DNA of 64,000 nucleotides from Cohnella pontilimi (GTDB lineage Bacteria; Bacillota; Bacilli; Paenibacillales; Paenibacillaceae): assembly GCF_005049045.1 (NCBI RefSeq), contig NZ_SUPK01000002.1, positions 518,399-582,398 on the forward strand, written 5' to 3'. The stretch's first letter is position 1. Every line of letters starts with the position of its first letter. Of the stretch, positions 25,221-32,926 are shown one piece after another. A model generated the notes under the pieces. It was not told the DNA's origin and made no database searches. It saw only the letters and a list, made by a program, of their open reading frames with translations. Made by a program: the position numbers and the translations under genes.

Positions 25221-25525
25221 TTTTGGCCTTATCCCCTTCACTCAGGTCACGCGTGGTGGAACTCTTTTAGCCTTATCCCCTTCAGTCAGGTTACGTACAC
25301 GATATTAATCTTTTAGGGCTTATCCCCTTCAGTCAGGTCACGCGTGGTGGCACTCCCTTTTGGCCTTATCCCCTTCACTCAGGTCACGTACACGATATTA
25401 ATCTTTTAGGGCTTATCCCCATCAATCAGGATTCATGGCGAGACCTCTCTTTTAACGCTTAACCTTTTCGCTCAGACGGGATTCCTCTCTTTAACGCTTA
25501 TCCCCTCCGCTCAGGTGACTGAGCA
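25221..25525. repeat. Tandem array of seven imperfect ~46-bp units
   Basis: Unit starts are near 25221, 25265, 25311, 25358, 25404, 25450 and 25490. Each opens TTTT(A/G), then carries a core close to CTTATCCCCTTCASTCAGG. The tails alternate between two types (TCACGCGTGGTGG and TACACGATATTAATC) for the first four units, then degrade. The gap from 25031 to 25638 otherwise holds no convincing gene. The same core occurs in reverse orientation at 26687-26870, on the other side of the transposase-like gene. Confidence 0.85.
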
Positions 25526-25638
25526 AGTAGAGCCGTTCACAAAAAAGTGGTTGCTTTATCCATTTTATACTTGAAATAAGAACATACGTTTGGTAATCTG
25601 GGAATAGAACAATTGTTTCCGTTTGAGGGGTGCGCGGC

Positions 25639-26568
25639 GTGGAAATCGGAAGTTTTGAAGATGTTTGCATGATGTATGGAAAGGAAAAAAATTGTATTCA
25701 GGCTCTATTCACCCTTAAATGGCCGGAGGGCTATCGTTGCCCGCGCTGCGGCTGCAGTCAAGCTTCCACGATCCAGAGCCGCAGACTGCCTCTTTATGAA
25801 TGTGTCTCTTGTTGGCATCAAACTTCGATTATCGCCGGCACCGTTATGCAAGGGAGCCGCACACCTCTTTCCAAATGGTTTCAGGCTTTGTACCTTCACA
25901 CCCGGCCTTCTGCTATTTCTGCCACTCAGCTTTCCGAAATGATCGGAGTTACATACAAAACCGCCTGGCTTATGGGCCAAAAAATCCGGAACGCATTCAG
26001 CAGAGCCGACGAAAAAGAGCAATTGTCGGGCCTCATCCGGCTCACGCCTTCTTTATATGGACGAATGTGCCTCTCCTCTTCTTACCGAGAAACACATGAA
26101 CATCCTTTGCTGATCGGTGCCTCGCTCAATGAGAATGCCCAGATCACCCAGATAAAGATCAAACAAGTTGCCGAATCCGAAATTGTTGGAAAAACGGTGA
26201 ACAAAATCGGTAAAAACAATTTTGTGCGCAACCATGTTCAAATGGATGTATCTGAAGTGGTGTCTGATGTCGGCCGTGCTCGATTTGAACACTCTACTTC
26301 GCTGAAACGTTTGGGAAGGGCTGCGGGAAGCTGGTTGAATACCGTGTTTCATGGAATCGGGCCTAAACATTTACAGAGCTACCTCGACCAATTCAGTTTT
26401 CAAATAAATCAAACAGTGCGCAAAATGTCTGTGTTTCAGGCTTCCCTGTCCTGGTGTGCTGTTACAACTACTGTAACTTACTCAGAAATCATCAACCGGC
26501 CATCTCGCATCCCGGCACAATATGTGCCCCAACGTCACAAAAAATCCGCACTCCAGAAAGCCGGGTGA
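25639..26568 (+). CDS. IS1595-family transposase-like protein, apparently lacking the DDE motif
   Basis: The N-terminal zinc ribbon (CPRCGC at about residues 36-41 and CVSCW at about 54-58), followed by TSIIAGTVMQGSRTPLSKWF and the helix-turn-helix-like QLSEMIGVTYKTAWLMGQKI, is typical of IS1595 transposases, as is the late LQSYLDQFSFQIN. The segment where the first catalytic Asp and the GG motif are expected reads instead LSGLIRLTPSLYGRMC. I therefore see no intact DDE/DDN triad. The reading frame is full (about 309 residues) and uninterrupted. The start is GTG 25639, with GTG 25630 as alternative. It could be a decaying element or a domesticated derivative. Confidence 0.75.
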   Translation: MEIGSFEDVCMMYGKEKNCIQALFTLKWPEGYRCPRCGCSQASTIQSRRLPLYECVSCWHQTSIIAGTVMQGSRTPLSKWFQALYLHTRPSAISATQLSEMIGVTYKTAWLMGQKIRNAFSRADEKEQLSGLIRLTPSLYGRMCLSSSYRETHEHPLLIGASLNENAQITQIKIKQVAESEIVGKTVNKIGKNNFVRNHVQMDVSEVVSDVGRARFEHSTSLKRLGRAAGSWLNTVFHGIGPKHLQSYLDQFSFQINQTVRKMSVFQASLSWCAVTTTVTYSEIINRPSRIPAQYVPQRHKKSALQKAG

Positions 26569-26686
26569 GGTTGGTGAGGCATTTCGTTTTGCTGATGGTT
26601 TGCAAGAAAACTCAAATGCAAAATTCATGGCGTATCTGAGCGACGGTGCTAAATTGTGTCGTAGCGGTGCTATCTGCTGAATTGCG

Positions 26687-26870
26687 CTGGTCCTGAGCGA
26701 ATGGGATAAGGTACAAAGCGAGAATTGCGGCGGAGGTGCGGTGTTGTGTGCTGACGCAGGCTGGTCCTGAGCGAACGGGATAGGGTACAAAGCGAGGATT
26801 ACGGCGGAGGTGCGGTGTTGTGTGCTGGGGCAGGCTGGTCCTGAGCGAACGGGATAGGGCATAAAATAAA
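26687..26870. repeat. Tandem repeat of 74 bp (two full copies plus a partial)
   Basis: Copies start at 26687, 26761 and 26835 with CTGGTCCTGAGCGA. Read on the minus strand they contain CTTATCCC/CCTATCCC followed by TTCGCTCAGG, the same core as the array at 25221-25525 but in the opposite orientation. The region 26569-26914 contains no convincing gene; the frame crossing the repeats on the minus strand is low-complexity and repetitive. Confidence 0.85.
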
Positions 26871-26896
26871 AAACCATCCGAGGTGTGCGGATGGTT
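26863..26896 (-). terminator. Terminator of the SufR-like regulator gene
   Basis: On the minus strand AACCATCCG pairs with CGGATGGTT around a 7-base loop and is followed by TTTTTATTTTAT. Confidence 0.85.
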
Positions 26897-26914
26897 AGAT
26901 GGCAGGCTGTGTAG

Positions 26915-27571
26915 TCAAGAGCCGGTGGAGTGGGTCTGTTCACGGCGAATGGCGTAGGCGCAGCGGGAGCCGCCGTCGGCTAGGCATTCTGTGCGCTCGA
27001 CATCGGCGTTGAGGAGGCGTTCGAATAATTGCCTTTCGCACTGGCAGGCTTGCCGGTAGCGGTTCGCCACCTGAGCGACCGGGCAATTGTACTCATATAG
27101 CTTATATACGCCGGCTTCTTCGCCGGATTCCCATTCCGTCATGTAACCACCGGCGTTCTGGATAGCGGACAGCTCGGCAACCCGGTCTTCCAGCGTCCGG
27201 TTTTTCATCCGCTCGAGAAATCGGGTTTCGAGCTTGTCCCGGCGGCCTTCGAACATTCGGTCGATCATTTGGTCGCCGCCCGGCTGATCTTCCAGTTCGT
27301 TCAGCAGATCCAGCGTCAGTTGGAGGTAGTTTTTCGGAAACAAGTCGTCCGCTAATTCCGTTAACGCGTATCGGTACGAGGGCCGACCCATCGCTTGCCG
27401 GACCAGCGTGGAGCGAAGCAGTCCTTCCCGCTCCAACGTCTGGATATGCCGGCGAACCGCCATTTCCGTGATGCCCATCGCCTTGGCCATATCGCTGACG
27501 GAACAGTACCCTTGCACCTTAAGCATATGTAACAATTGGCTGCGGGTTGAAAGCTCCTCCTGCGGCATCAT
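26915..27571 (-). CDS. SufR/COG2345-like winged-helix regulator with a cysteine-rich sensor domain
   Basis: About 218 residues. A DeoR/ArsR-type winged helix occupies residues about 8-70 (SVSDMAKAMGITEMAVRRHIQTLEREG). The C-terminal sensor has cysteines spaced C-x12-C-x1-C-x17-C-x7-C (starting at NCPVAQ). That is similar to, but not the same as, the C-x12-C-x13-C-x14-C of cyanobacterial SufR, which binds an iron-sulfur cluster. An iron-sulfur or other metal cofactor is therefore likely but unproven. I placed the start at an ATG seven bases after GGAGG; the frame is open for another 45 codons upstream. No suf genes are nearby. Confidence 0.82.
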   Translation of the reverse strand: MMPQEELSTRSQLLHMLKVQGYCSVSDMAKAMGITEMAVRRHIQTLEREGLLRSTLVRQAMGRPSYRYALTELADDLFPKNYLQLTLDLLNELEDQPGGDQMIDRMFEGRRDKLETRFLERMKNRTLEDRVAELSAIQNAGGYMTEWESGEEAGVYKLYEYNCPVAQVANRYRQACQCERQLFERLLNADVERTECLADGGSRCAYAIRREQTHSTGS

Positions 27572-27695
27572 GAGCATCCCTCCTGGTCGACCGGTCTGCC
27601 GGCGCTTGCTGCCTGCCGTCGACACGGAGTCGTTGTTTGACTCCCATTGTACCGGAATCCGCTCCGCACGTAAATTGCCGCTTAGTCCCCTATTT

Positions 27696-28121
27696 TCAAC
27701 CGCCAAGCTCCCGATCCAAGTAAGCGGTGACCTCCGATGCGAACCTGCTCAGCAGCTGCGGCAGCTCAGAGGTTAACGGATGAAGCTCCCTTCTCGGCCA
27801 ACGCGTATAGTCTTGTACCAGCGGTTTGCGCAGCAGGACAAGACGTCTGAGCGGATCGGCCACTTCTCCGGAAATAACGCCTTCCCCGGCAATGATATCG
27901 ATGATATCTTCGTAGCTGCTGGCGTCCCGCATTATAAAGCCGTCAATCAACGAGCTGCCGACGTCGGTCGTGATCTCGATCGCCAAGTGCAAGGCGCGTT
28001 CCTGGGCCAAACCTTGTATGAGGGTAGCCGTCCAATCGGCCTGCAATTGTCCCAGCGCCTGTACAACATCCGGAATGCAGGCCAGGCGCTCTGAAATAAT
28101 TTCGCGATTTACATAATACAC
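27696..28121 (-). CDS. HepT-like (DUF86) protein
   Basis: A 141-residue all-helical protein resembling Bacillus YutE and the HepT toxin fold. In HepT toxins the RNase/AMPylation-target motif is R-x4-H-x-Y; here the matching segment reads LRKPLVQDYTRW, with Gln where His would be. Catalysis of the toxin type is therefore unlikely. No MntA/nucleotidyltransferase antitoxin gene is next to it. The start is GTG 28121, 17 bases after a 45-residue membrane peptide gene, and the SufR-like gene follows. Possibly a housekeeping homologue rather than a toxin. Confidence 0.78.
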   Translation of the reverse strand: MYYVNREIISERLACIPDVVQALGQLQADWTATLIQGLAQERALHLAIEITTDVGSSLIDGFIMRDASSYEDIIDIIAGEGVISGEVADPLRRLVLLRKPLVQDYTRWPRRELHPLTSELPQLLSRFASEVTAYLDRELGG

Positions 28122-28138
28122 GGCCCGCGGGCCCCCTT

Positions 28139-28276
28139 TTATTTCCGTTTACGTCTGCCCCGCCGTTTCAGCCAAACAATCATGACCACGGCGCTGATGA
28201 GTATGACGACTAAGTACGTGAGCATTTCGAACAAATCGCCATTGCCCATATCCACCTTTTCCGCTAACGTCACCAT
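28139..28276 (-). CDS. Small single-helix membrane peptide, 45 aa
   Basis: ATG 28276 follows AGAGGGACAAC. An acidic N-terminus precedes one membrane helix (about residues 18-35, LTYLVVILISAVVMIVW) and a strongly basic tail (LKRRGRRKRK), predicting the C-terminus inside the cell. It lies ten bases after the Dabb gene and 17 bases before the HepT-like gene, so it is probably part of a Dabb-peptide-HepT operon. No family is recognised. Confidence 0.6.
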   Translation of the reverse strand: MVTLAEKVDMGNGDLFEMLTYLVVILISAVVMIVWLKRRGRRKRK

Positions 28277-28286
28277 GTTGTCCCTC

Positions 28287-28574
28287 TCAGCTCACGTAAT
28301 CGACGCTGACGGAGCTTTCGCGAGCCGCAGTCATATGCCCGATCACTTTTTGGTGAACGGGATGTACTTGGTACGCTTGGAGGTCGTCCATAGAGGCGAA
28401 TCGGGTCGTCAGCGCAATGTCGTAAGAACGTTCCGTGTGCAGAACGTCGACGCCGACCTCGATCGAGAGCAGGACATCGATCTTGCCCTCCATGTCGCGA
28501 AGAACCTGAGCGGTGCGTTCCACGCTCTCCGGTGAGCGGTCTTTCAGTTTAAACAAAACGATATGCGTAATCAT
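28287..28574 (-). CDS. Dabb (stress-responsive alpha/beta barrel) domain protein
   Basis: A 95-residue ferredoxin-like fold protein starting MITHIVLFKLKD, with the typical central LLSIEVGVDVLHTERSYDIALTTRF and the C-terminal HPVHQKVIGHM. Dabb proteins are small cytoplasmic dimers; some are stress-induced or act as cyclases, but no reaction can be assigned here. Start ATG 28574 follows AAAGGGGACAAGCTC. First gene of a likely three-gene unit. Confidence 0.88.
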   Translation of the reverse strand: MITHIVLFKLKDRSPESVERTAQVLRDMEGKIDVLLSIEVGVDVLHTERSYDIALTTRFASMDDLQAYQVHPVHQKVIGHMTAARESSVSVDYVS

Positions 28575-28661
28575 GAGCTTGTCCCCTTTCCACGGATTAG
28601 GTATCCTTCCGGCGGTGTCCGCACATACTACGGGCATCACTCGGCGGAAGGAAGATCCTAC

Positions 28662-28916
28662 ATGCGGCGTTACCGCGTTACTTTGTTTTTTACGCTGTTC
28701 TCAGTGGCGTTAAGTCTGTATAACTATTCCGGGTATGATCCCCATAATCATTGGTTTTTTATGTTCAGCATTCCGGTCTGGTTCGTCGAGCTGTTCGGAG
28801 ATATTCATCGGGTCGACGTGTTCGTCATGTACGCGCTGACGGTGATCACCTGGGCGGTGATCGGCTTTTTGGCCGATTTGGGGGTATCCCGCATCAAGAC
28901 TTGGCAGCACCTCTAA
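28662..28916 (+). CDS. Small two-helix membrane protein, 84 aa
   Basis: ATG 28662 after GGAAGGAAGATCCTAC. The hydrophobic segments are at about residues 6-20 and 54-74 (VMYALTVITWAVIGFLADLG), with an aromatic loop (YDPHNHWFFMFSIPVWFVELF) between them that may dip into the membrane. It is divergent from the Dabb gene and convergent with the CuA-domain gene across a shared terminator. Unknown function. Confidence 0.68.
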   Translation: MRRYRVTLFFTLFSVALSLYNYSGYDPHNHWFFMFSIPVWFVELFGDIHRVDVFVMYALTVITWAVIGFLADLGVSRIKTWQHL

Positions 28917-28931
28917 CGTACCCTGACGGCA

Positions 28932-28956
28932 AAAAGGAGCCTGATCGGCTCCTTTT
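28932..28956. terminator. Bidirectional terminator
   Basis: AAAAGGAGCC and GGCTCCTTTT form a 10-bp stem with T-runs on both strands, between the convergent membrane-protein gene and the CuA gene. Confidence 0.88.
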
Positions 28957-28961
28957 CCTTT

Positions 28962-29336
28962 TTATGAGACGATAACTTTCGAGATCATGTTCGCATGTCC
29001 TTGTCCGCACATGACCGAGCAGTGGATTTCGTACGTACCGGGTTTATCGAACTTATAGGTAGCGGTCGGATGGGTTCCATCCAAGTTGAGATTCAATCCG
29101 ACGAATTCCGCTCCGTGGCTGCCCAGCCGGTTGGAAAATTTGATTTGATACGTGGTGCCCGCCTTGACATGGTATTCTTTCTGATCAAACTCAAAGTTGG
29201 TTGCGGTAATTTTCAGCAGCTCCGTGCCGGGCGGCAACGCTTCCTCTTGCGGCTTCTGCGGAAGTCCGGCAGCAAGCAAATATACCCCCAAAGCACAGGC
29301 GACCGTTACGATCGTACTCATGATCCATTTGTACAT
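28962..29336 (-). CDS. Membrane-anchored CuA-domain (cytochrome c oxidase subunit II-like) protein
   Basis: The 124-residue protein has one N-terminal membrane anchor (about residues 5-24) and an extracytoplasmic cupredoxin domain. The CuA ligands are complete: His74 (SHGAE), Cys106 and Cys110, His114 and Met117 in CSVMCGQGHANM. In oxidases the residue between the cysteines is Glu and contributes only a backbone carbonyl; here it is Val. The normal two-helix hairpin of subunit II and the other oxidase genes are absent, so it may be an electron carrier, copper carrier or copper-dependent reductase component. ATG 29336 has GGGGGAG upstream. Confidence 0.88.
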   Translation of the reverse strand: MYKWIMSTIVTVACALGVYLLAAGLPQKPQEEALPPGTELLKITATNFEFDQKEYHVKAGTTYQIKFSNRLGSHGAEFVGLNLNLDGTHPTATYKFDKPGTYEIHCSVMCGQGHANMISKVIVS

Positions 29337-29485
29337 TGAATCTGCTCCCCCTGCTCCATCCGAAATGTCTACCTCTTATATTACCTAAAATGACGGTTTG
29401 AACTCAAGCAGGTAACCGGAGAGGGCATGCAACTTTTTTTGACTTTTGACAAATTGTTGAACGATGCACCCACCTGAAAATCAAC

Positions 29486-29875
29486 TCAATCGGTTTTGTC
29501 CCGCAAAATTTGCACGATCCGCCGAACGTTGTCCGGGATCGGGATGCCGAGTTCACCGCAATTCTCGACCACGGACAACAGCTCGTTGACCAGGTAAAAC
29601 GAGATCGCTCCGCCCATCACCAAATTCATGCCCAGCAGGACATCGATCCGATGCGACAACATGATGACGAGCAATGTAAGCCCCTTTTTGGCCAAACCCC
29701 AAAACCCGATGTTGCTGTTGAGCCCGTCACCGCTCTTGACTGCCGCGAGTACGCCGGAAATATAATCCAAGCCCATGACAAAAACCAATAACGTCAGCGC
29801 TTCCGGCCAAATTCCAAAGGCGAAGTTGATCGCGCCCCCCAAAATGACGACGGCGCTTGCCGCATGAAGCTGCAT
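29486..29875 (-). CDS. Phage-type holin (TcdE/Bhl family, holin 4)
   Basis: A 129-residue membrane protein with three hydrophobic segments (about residues 5-23, 26-46 and 63-95) and a charged C-terminus. It matches the phage_holin_4 family (FGIWPEALTLLVFVMGLDYISG and KKGLTLLVIMLSHRID). Start ATG 29875 is eight bases after GGAGG. There is no adjacent lysin and no other phage gene, so it is a stand-alone chromosomal holin. Such proteins in bacilli and clostridia serve in cell lysis or protein and spore-wall enzyme release. Confidence 0.85.
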   Translation of the reverse strand: MQLHAASAVVILGGAINFAFGIWPEALTLLVFVMGLDYISGVLAAVKSGDGLNSNIGFWGLAKKGLTLLVIMLSHRIDVLLGMNLVMGGAISFYLVNELLSVVENCGELGIPIPDNVRRIVQILRDKTD

Positions 29876-29964
29876 GTCCATTCCCTCCCCGCAAAAACTT
29901 TTTCTGCAATATATTCGGGGTGGACAAGGGGGGAACGGCGATATGCGCTTATTGGCGCCATTCC

Positions 29965-30741
29965 TTACGGCGCTTTTCGAAAACCTGCCGCCTCCGCCTC
30001 TTCCTCGCTGCAAAACATTTGCTCCGCCTTCGTGCCTTTGTAAGAACGACCGCCTGGCACATGATAAATCTTGTCGCCTCTCGCGTTGATATTTCCCTTG
30101 ATTTGCGGATTCGTGCACGGCGCAGGCACGGACGCAGCGGGCTCCTCCTCCGGCTCGGCCGACGACTGAGGAGCTCCTTGCGCGATTCGGGTTTCCAAAG
30201 CCGCGAAGTTCTCCGTGTCGTTCCACATCCGCTCGAATTGCTCGTGAAACGACCGCGCTGCTTCTTCCTCGCGGAAAACAATCAGCATCTCGTCGTTCAC
30301 CGTACTGGCGGCTTTGGAGTAATTGAAGGAGCCGGTGGTGCCTATTTTCCCGTCCGCAATCGTCATTTTCAGGTGCATGAGGCCGCTGTGCTTGTTGATT
30401 TTGATTGGAATTCCCGCACTGCCAAGCAGCTTCAGCGCTTCGCTTTGCGTTTTCCCTTTGGATTGGCTGTAATCCGTGATGAGCCGAACTTCGACGCCGC
30501 GCCGTTTGGCCTGCTTGATCGCGTCCACGATATCGGGATACGTTAAGCTGTAAATGGCGATATCCAGCGTTTTCTCGGCAGAATCGATCACCTGGACAAG
30601 CTGCCGTTCCGGATGCTGTCCCGCTTGGGTGAACGACCATTCCACGCTGCTGGTTTGCGAACGCCCGACATCCGTCTTTTGCGTACATCCGCCGGCGACG
30701 AGAACCGGCAATAAGGCAAAAAGCAAAAATTTACGTTTCAT
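29965..30741 (-). CDS. PLD/Nuc-family endonuclease-like lipoprotein with C-terminal calcium-binding-like domain
   Basis: The 258-residue protein has a signal peptide ending in the lipobox LVAGGC (Cys19), followed by a single phospholipase D domain (about residues 40-180) with one HKD motif, [18 protein letters not shown] (His123, Lys125, Asp130). One HKD motif per chain is typical of Nuc-type nucleases that act as dimers. A Pro/Ala/Glu linker leads to a C-terminal module (about 210-258) with [17 protein letters not shown] and [14 protein letters not shown], the small domain seen at the end of many secreted nucleases. It is probably a surface-anchored nuclease. Confidence 0.9.
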   Translation of the reverse strand: MKRKFLLFALLPVLVAGGCTQKTDVGRSQTSSVEWSFTQAGQHPERQLVQVIDSAEKTLDIAIYSLTYPDIVDAIKQAKRRGVEVRLITDYSQSKGKTQSEALKLLGSAGIPIKINKHSGLMHLKMTIADGKIGTTGSFNYSKAASTVNDEMLIVFREEEAARSFHEQFERMWNDTENFAALETRIAQGAPQSSAEPEEEPAASVPAPCTNPQIKGNINARGDKIYHVPGGRSYKGTKAEQMFCSEEEAEAAGFRKAP

Positions 30742-30822
30742 ATTCCATCCTCCGAAAACGTATGTTCCTGATTTATGCTAGCAGTCGGCCGTTTCCCGGG
30801 CAAGTTCTAATGGCATTCGATT

Positions 30823-30851
30823 TTGCAAACACTCAAAGGAAAACTTATAAT
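30823..30851 (+). promoter_or_regulatory. SigA-type promoter of the LLM oxidoreductase gene
   Basis: TTGCAA (30823-30828) and TATAAT (30846-30851) are separated by exactly 17 bp, 42 bases before the ATG. Confidence 0.82.
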
Positions 30852-30893
30852 TTCAGAACCGGTTTAAAAAAACGGTCAGGAGGAATTGAATTC

Positions 30894-31901
30894 ATGCCCA
30901 ATCGTCATGTTCCTGTTTCTATATTGGATCTTGCGCCTATCGTGGCCGGCAGTACGGCGGCCGATTCGTTCCGCAACACGCTGGACCTTGCCCGGCATGC
31001 GGAAAAATGGGGCTACAACCGCTACTGGCTGGCCGAGCACCACAATATGCCGGGGATCGCGAGCTCCGCAACGTCGCTCGTTATTTCCCATGTCGCCGCC
31101 GGCACCCAAAAAATCCGCGTCGGCTCCGGCGGCATCATGCTGCCCAATCACGCCCCCCTCGTCATCGCCGAGCAATTCGGCACACTGGAGTCTCTGTATC
31201 CGGGCCGCATCGATTTGGGACTGGGCAGAGCGCCAGGCTCCGACCAGCGCACGATGCGCGCTTTGCGCCGGGGCCTCGGCAGCGACGGGAACGACTTCCC
31301 GGAAATGGTCCGCGAATTGCAGTCTTACTTCAATCCTGAGCAAGGCGACGGCGTGCCCGGCGTTCGGGCGGTTCCAGGGGAAGGGTTCGACATCCCGATC
31401 TGGCTGCTCGGTTCCAGCGGCTTCAGCGCTCAATTGGCCGGGCAGCTCGGCTTGCCGTTTGCGTTCGCCAGCCATTTCGCGCCGGATTACTTACTGCCTG
31501 CGCTCGAGATTTACCGCACCAACTTCCGCCCGTCGGACACGCTGCAGGAGCCGTATGCCATGGTCGGCTTAAATGTTTTCGCGGCCGATACAGAAGAAGA
31601 GGCGCGCCGGCTGCGCACCTCTCATCAAATGCAATTTTTGAATTTAATCCGCGGCCGCACCGGCCAGTTAGGTCCGCCGGTGGACAACATGGACGAGTTG
31701 TGGTCGGATCACGAGCGCGCGATCGTCCTTCAGCAACTGAGCTATACGGCAGCCGGGAGCTCGGACAACGTGCGTGAACAAGTGCTGAGAGTCCTGGAAG
31801 AAACAGGAGCGGACGAACTGATCGTCACGTCGCAAATTTACGATCACCAAGCCCGGCTGCGGTCATATGAAATCTTGGCGGACGTTATGGGACTTTATTG
31901 A
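30894..31901 (+). CDS. Luciferase-like (LLM class) flavin-dependent oxidoreductase
   Basis: A 335-residue TIM-barrel flavin monooxygenase-like protein. The N-terminal [10 protein letters not shown], the [16 protein letters not shown] segment, [23 protein letters not shown] and [11 protein letters not shown] are typical of the MsnO8/YvbT-type group. ATG 30894 follows AGGAGGAATTGAATTC. Monocistronic, with a strong promoter. Its stop codon overlaps that of the convergent SIS gene by seven bases. Substrate unknown. Confidence 0.92.
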   Translation: MPNRHVPVSILDLAPIVAGSTAADSFRNTLDLARHAEKWGYNRYWLAEHHNMPGIASSATSLVISHVAAGTQKIRVGSGGIMLPNHAPLVIAEQFGTLESLYPGRIDLGLGRAPGSDQRTMRALRRGLGSDGNDFPEMVRELQSYFNPEQGDGVPGVRAVPGEGFDIPIWLLGSSGFSAQLAGQLGLPFAFASHFAPDYLLPALEIYRTNFRPSDTLQEPYAMVGLNVFAADTEEEARRLRTSHQMQFLNLIRGRTGQLGPPVDNMDELWSDHERAIVLQQLSYTAAGSSDNVREQVLRVLEETGADELIVTSQIYDHQARLRSYEILADVMGLY

Positions 31902-32926
31902 TATTGATCCACTACTTTGGAAATATAGCGGAATCCGTCGATATCGTGCCCTTTGAGCGCCGCGATTTTCTCCGCGAGCAGCATCAGCGGCAGCACCGCG
32001 CAAATCTGCGCCAGCAGCTGGTTAGGCTGCCCAGGCAAGACGATGATACGTTCTTGCGAGATTGAGGGCAACCGGACATCGCGGTCGACCACGAGGTATA
32101 CGAGAGCGGACAGCGACACCAAATGCTCCGCATGCTTCAGCGAGTCGTCGACGCTGTCGGCCGCCGCCAAAATGACGATCGGCAGACCGGGCCGGATGAC
32201 TTCAATGTTTCCGTGCCGGAATTCGGACAATGACATGCCTTCCACATGCTGGAAGGTTTTTTCTTTGAGCACGAGCGCGCCTTGCTGAGCCGTCACGCCA
32301 AACGCGCCTGCTCCCAGCAGATAAAAGTTGTCGTGCTTCTCAAGTGCCGCTGCCCACTCGGAAATTCGCTCTTCGCTGCGGCGGATCGACTCCCGGATGG
32401 CGTCCGGAATCTGCCGCAACTGAGGCGGGAATCCGGCCTCTTCACCAGCCGCCAGAGTGAATAAGATCAGCAGCGTCGCCACATACGTCTTGGTCGCGGA
32501 GCTCACTTCTTCGCCGGCATTCATCAATAGCGTTTCGTCTGCGCCGGTTCCTAACGCGGAATGCTCATTGTTGGTGATGCCCCAAACCGTGACGCCGCGC
32601 TTTTTCAGGTACTCGACCGCCACCTGGGTTTCGTAGCTTTGACCGGATTGCGATACTAGGATGACCAAGGTGTCTTCATCTAAACTACGATCGAGCAGCG
32701 CGACATCGGATGCCGGTATGACATGCGGAATGAGCCCGCCGTATTTCATAAACGCGTACTGTCCGATTTTGCAAGCGTTGAGCGAGGCGCCCGTTCCCAT
32801 CAGGATCAGCTGCTTATAGGCAGCAAGCGCGGCACGGCAATGGTTGAGCTGCTCTCGGCTCGCTCCGGCAAACTGTAAACTTACGTCATAAGCACCGTGT
32901 ATTTCTTGGAACGTTTTCGAACTCAT
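31895..32926 (-). CDS. Double-SIS-domain sugar isomerase/deaminase-like protein
   Basis: The 343-residue protein has two SIS domains (about residues 20-165 and 195-335), as in the isomerase half of GlmS, AgaS and Frl[17 protein letters not shown] and [11 protein letters not shown] are the phosphosugar-binding loops. Such proteins isomerise or deaminate amino-sugar or fructosamine phosphates. It begins with a four-base overlap with the BadF-type kinase gene, which fits a kinase-then-deaminase step. It is the last gene of the large sugar block. The exact substrate is unknown. Confidence 0.88.
   Translation of the reverse strand: MSSKTFQEIHGAYDVSLQFAGASREQLNHCRAALAAYKQLILMGTGASLNACKIGQYAFMKYGGLIPHVIPASDVALLDRSLDEDTLVILVSQSGQSYETQVAVEYLKKRGVTVWGITNNEHSALGTGADETLLMNAGEEVSSATKTYVATLLILFTLAAGEEAGFPPQLRQIPDAIRESIRRSEERISEWAAALEKHDNFYLLGAGAFGVTAQQGALVLKEKTFQHVEGMSLSEFRHGNIEVIRPGLPIVILAAADSVDDSLKHAEHLVSLSALVYLVVDRDVRLPSISQERIIVLPGQPNQLLAQICAVLPLMLLAEKIAALKGHDIDGFRYISKVVDQYQ

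Noticed and set aside
25221..25525. CRISPR array
   Set aside because: Repeats are imperfect and the stretches between cores are themselves repeated (two alternating types) rather than unique spacers; no cas genes nearby.
26482..26943. Minus-strand 153-aa ORF
   Set aside because: It reads through the 74-bp repeats, giving a repetitive Pro/Ser/Thr-rich translation, and overlaps the SufR-like gene start region and the transposase-like gene.
29486..30688. A 400-aa minus-strand ORF merging the holin with upstream sequence
   Set aside because: The upstream part is the wrong frame of the PLD lipoprotein gene; the holin has its own ribosome binding site at 29875.
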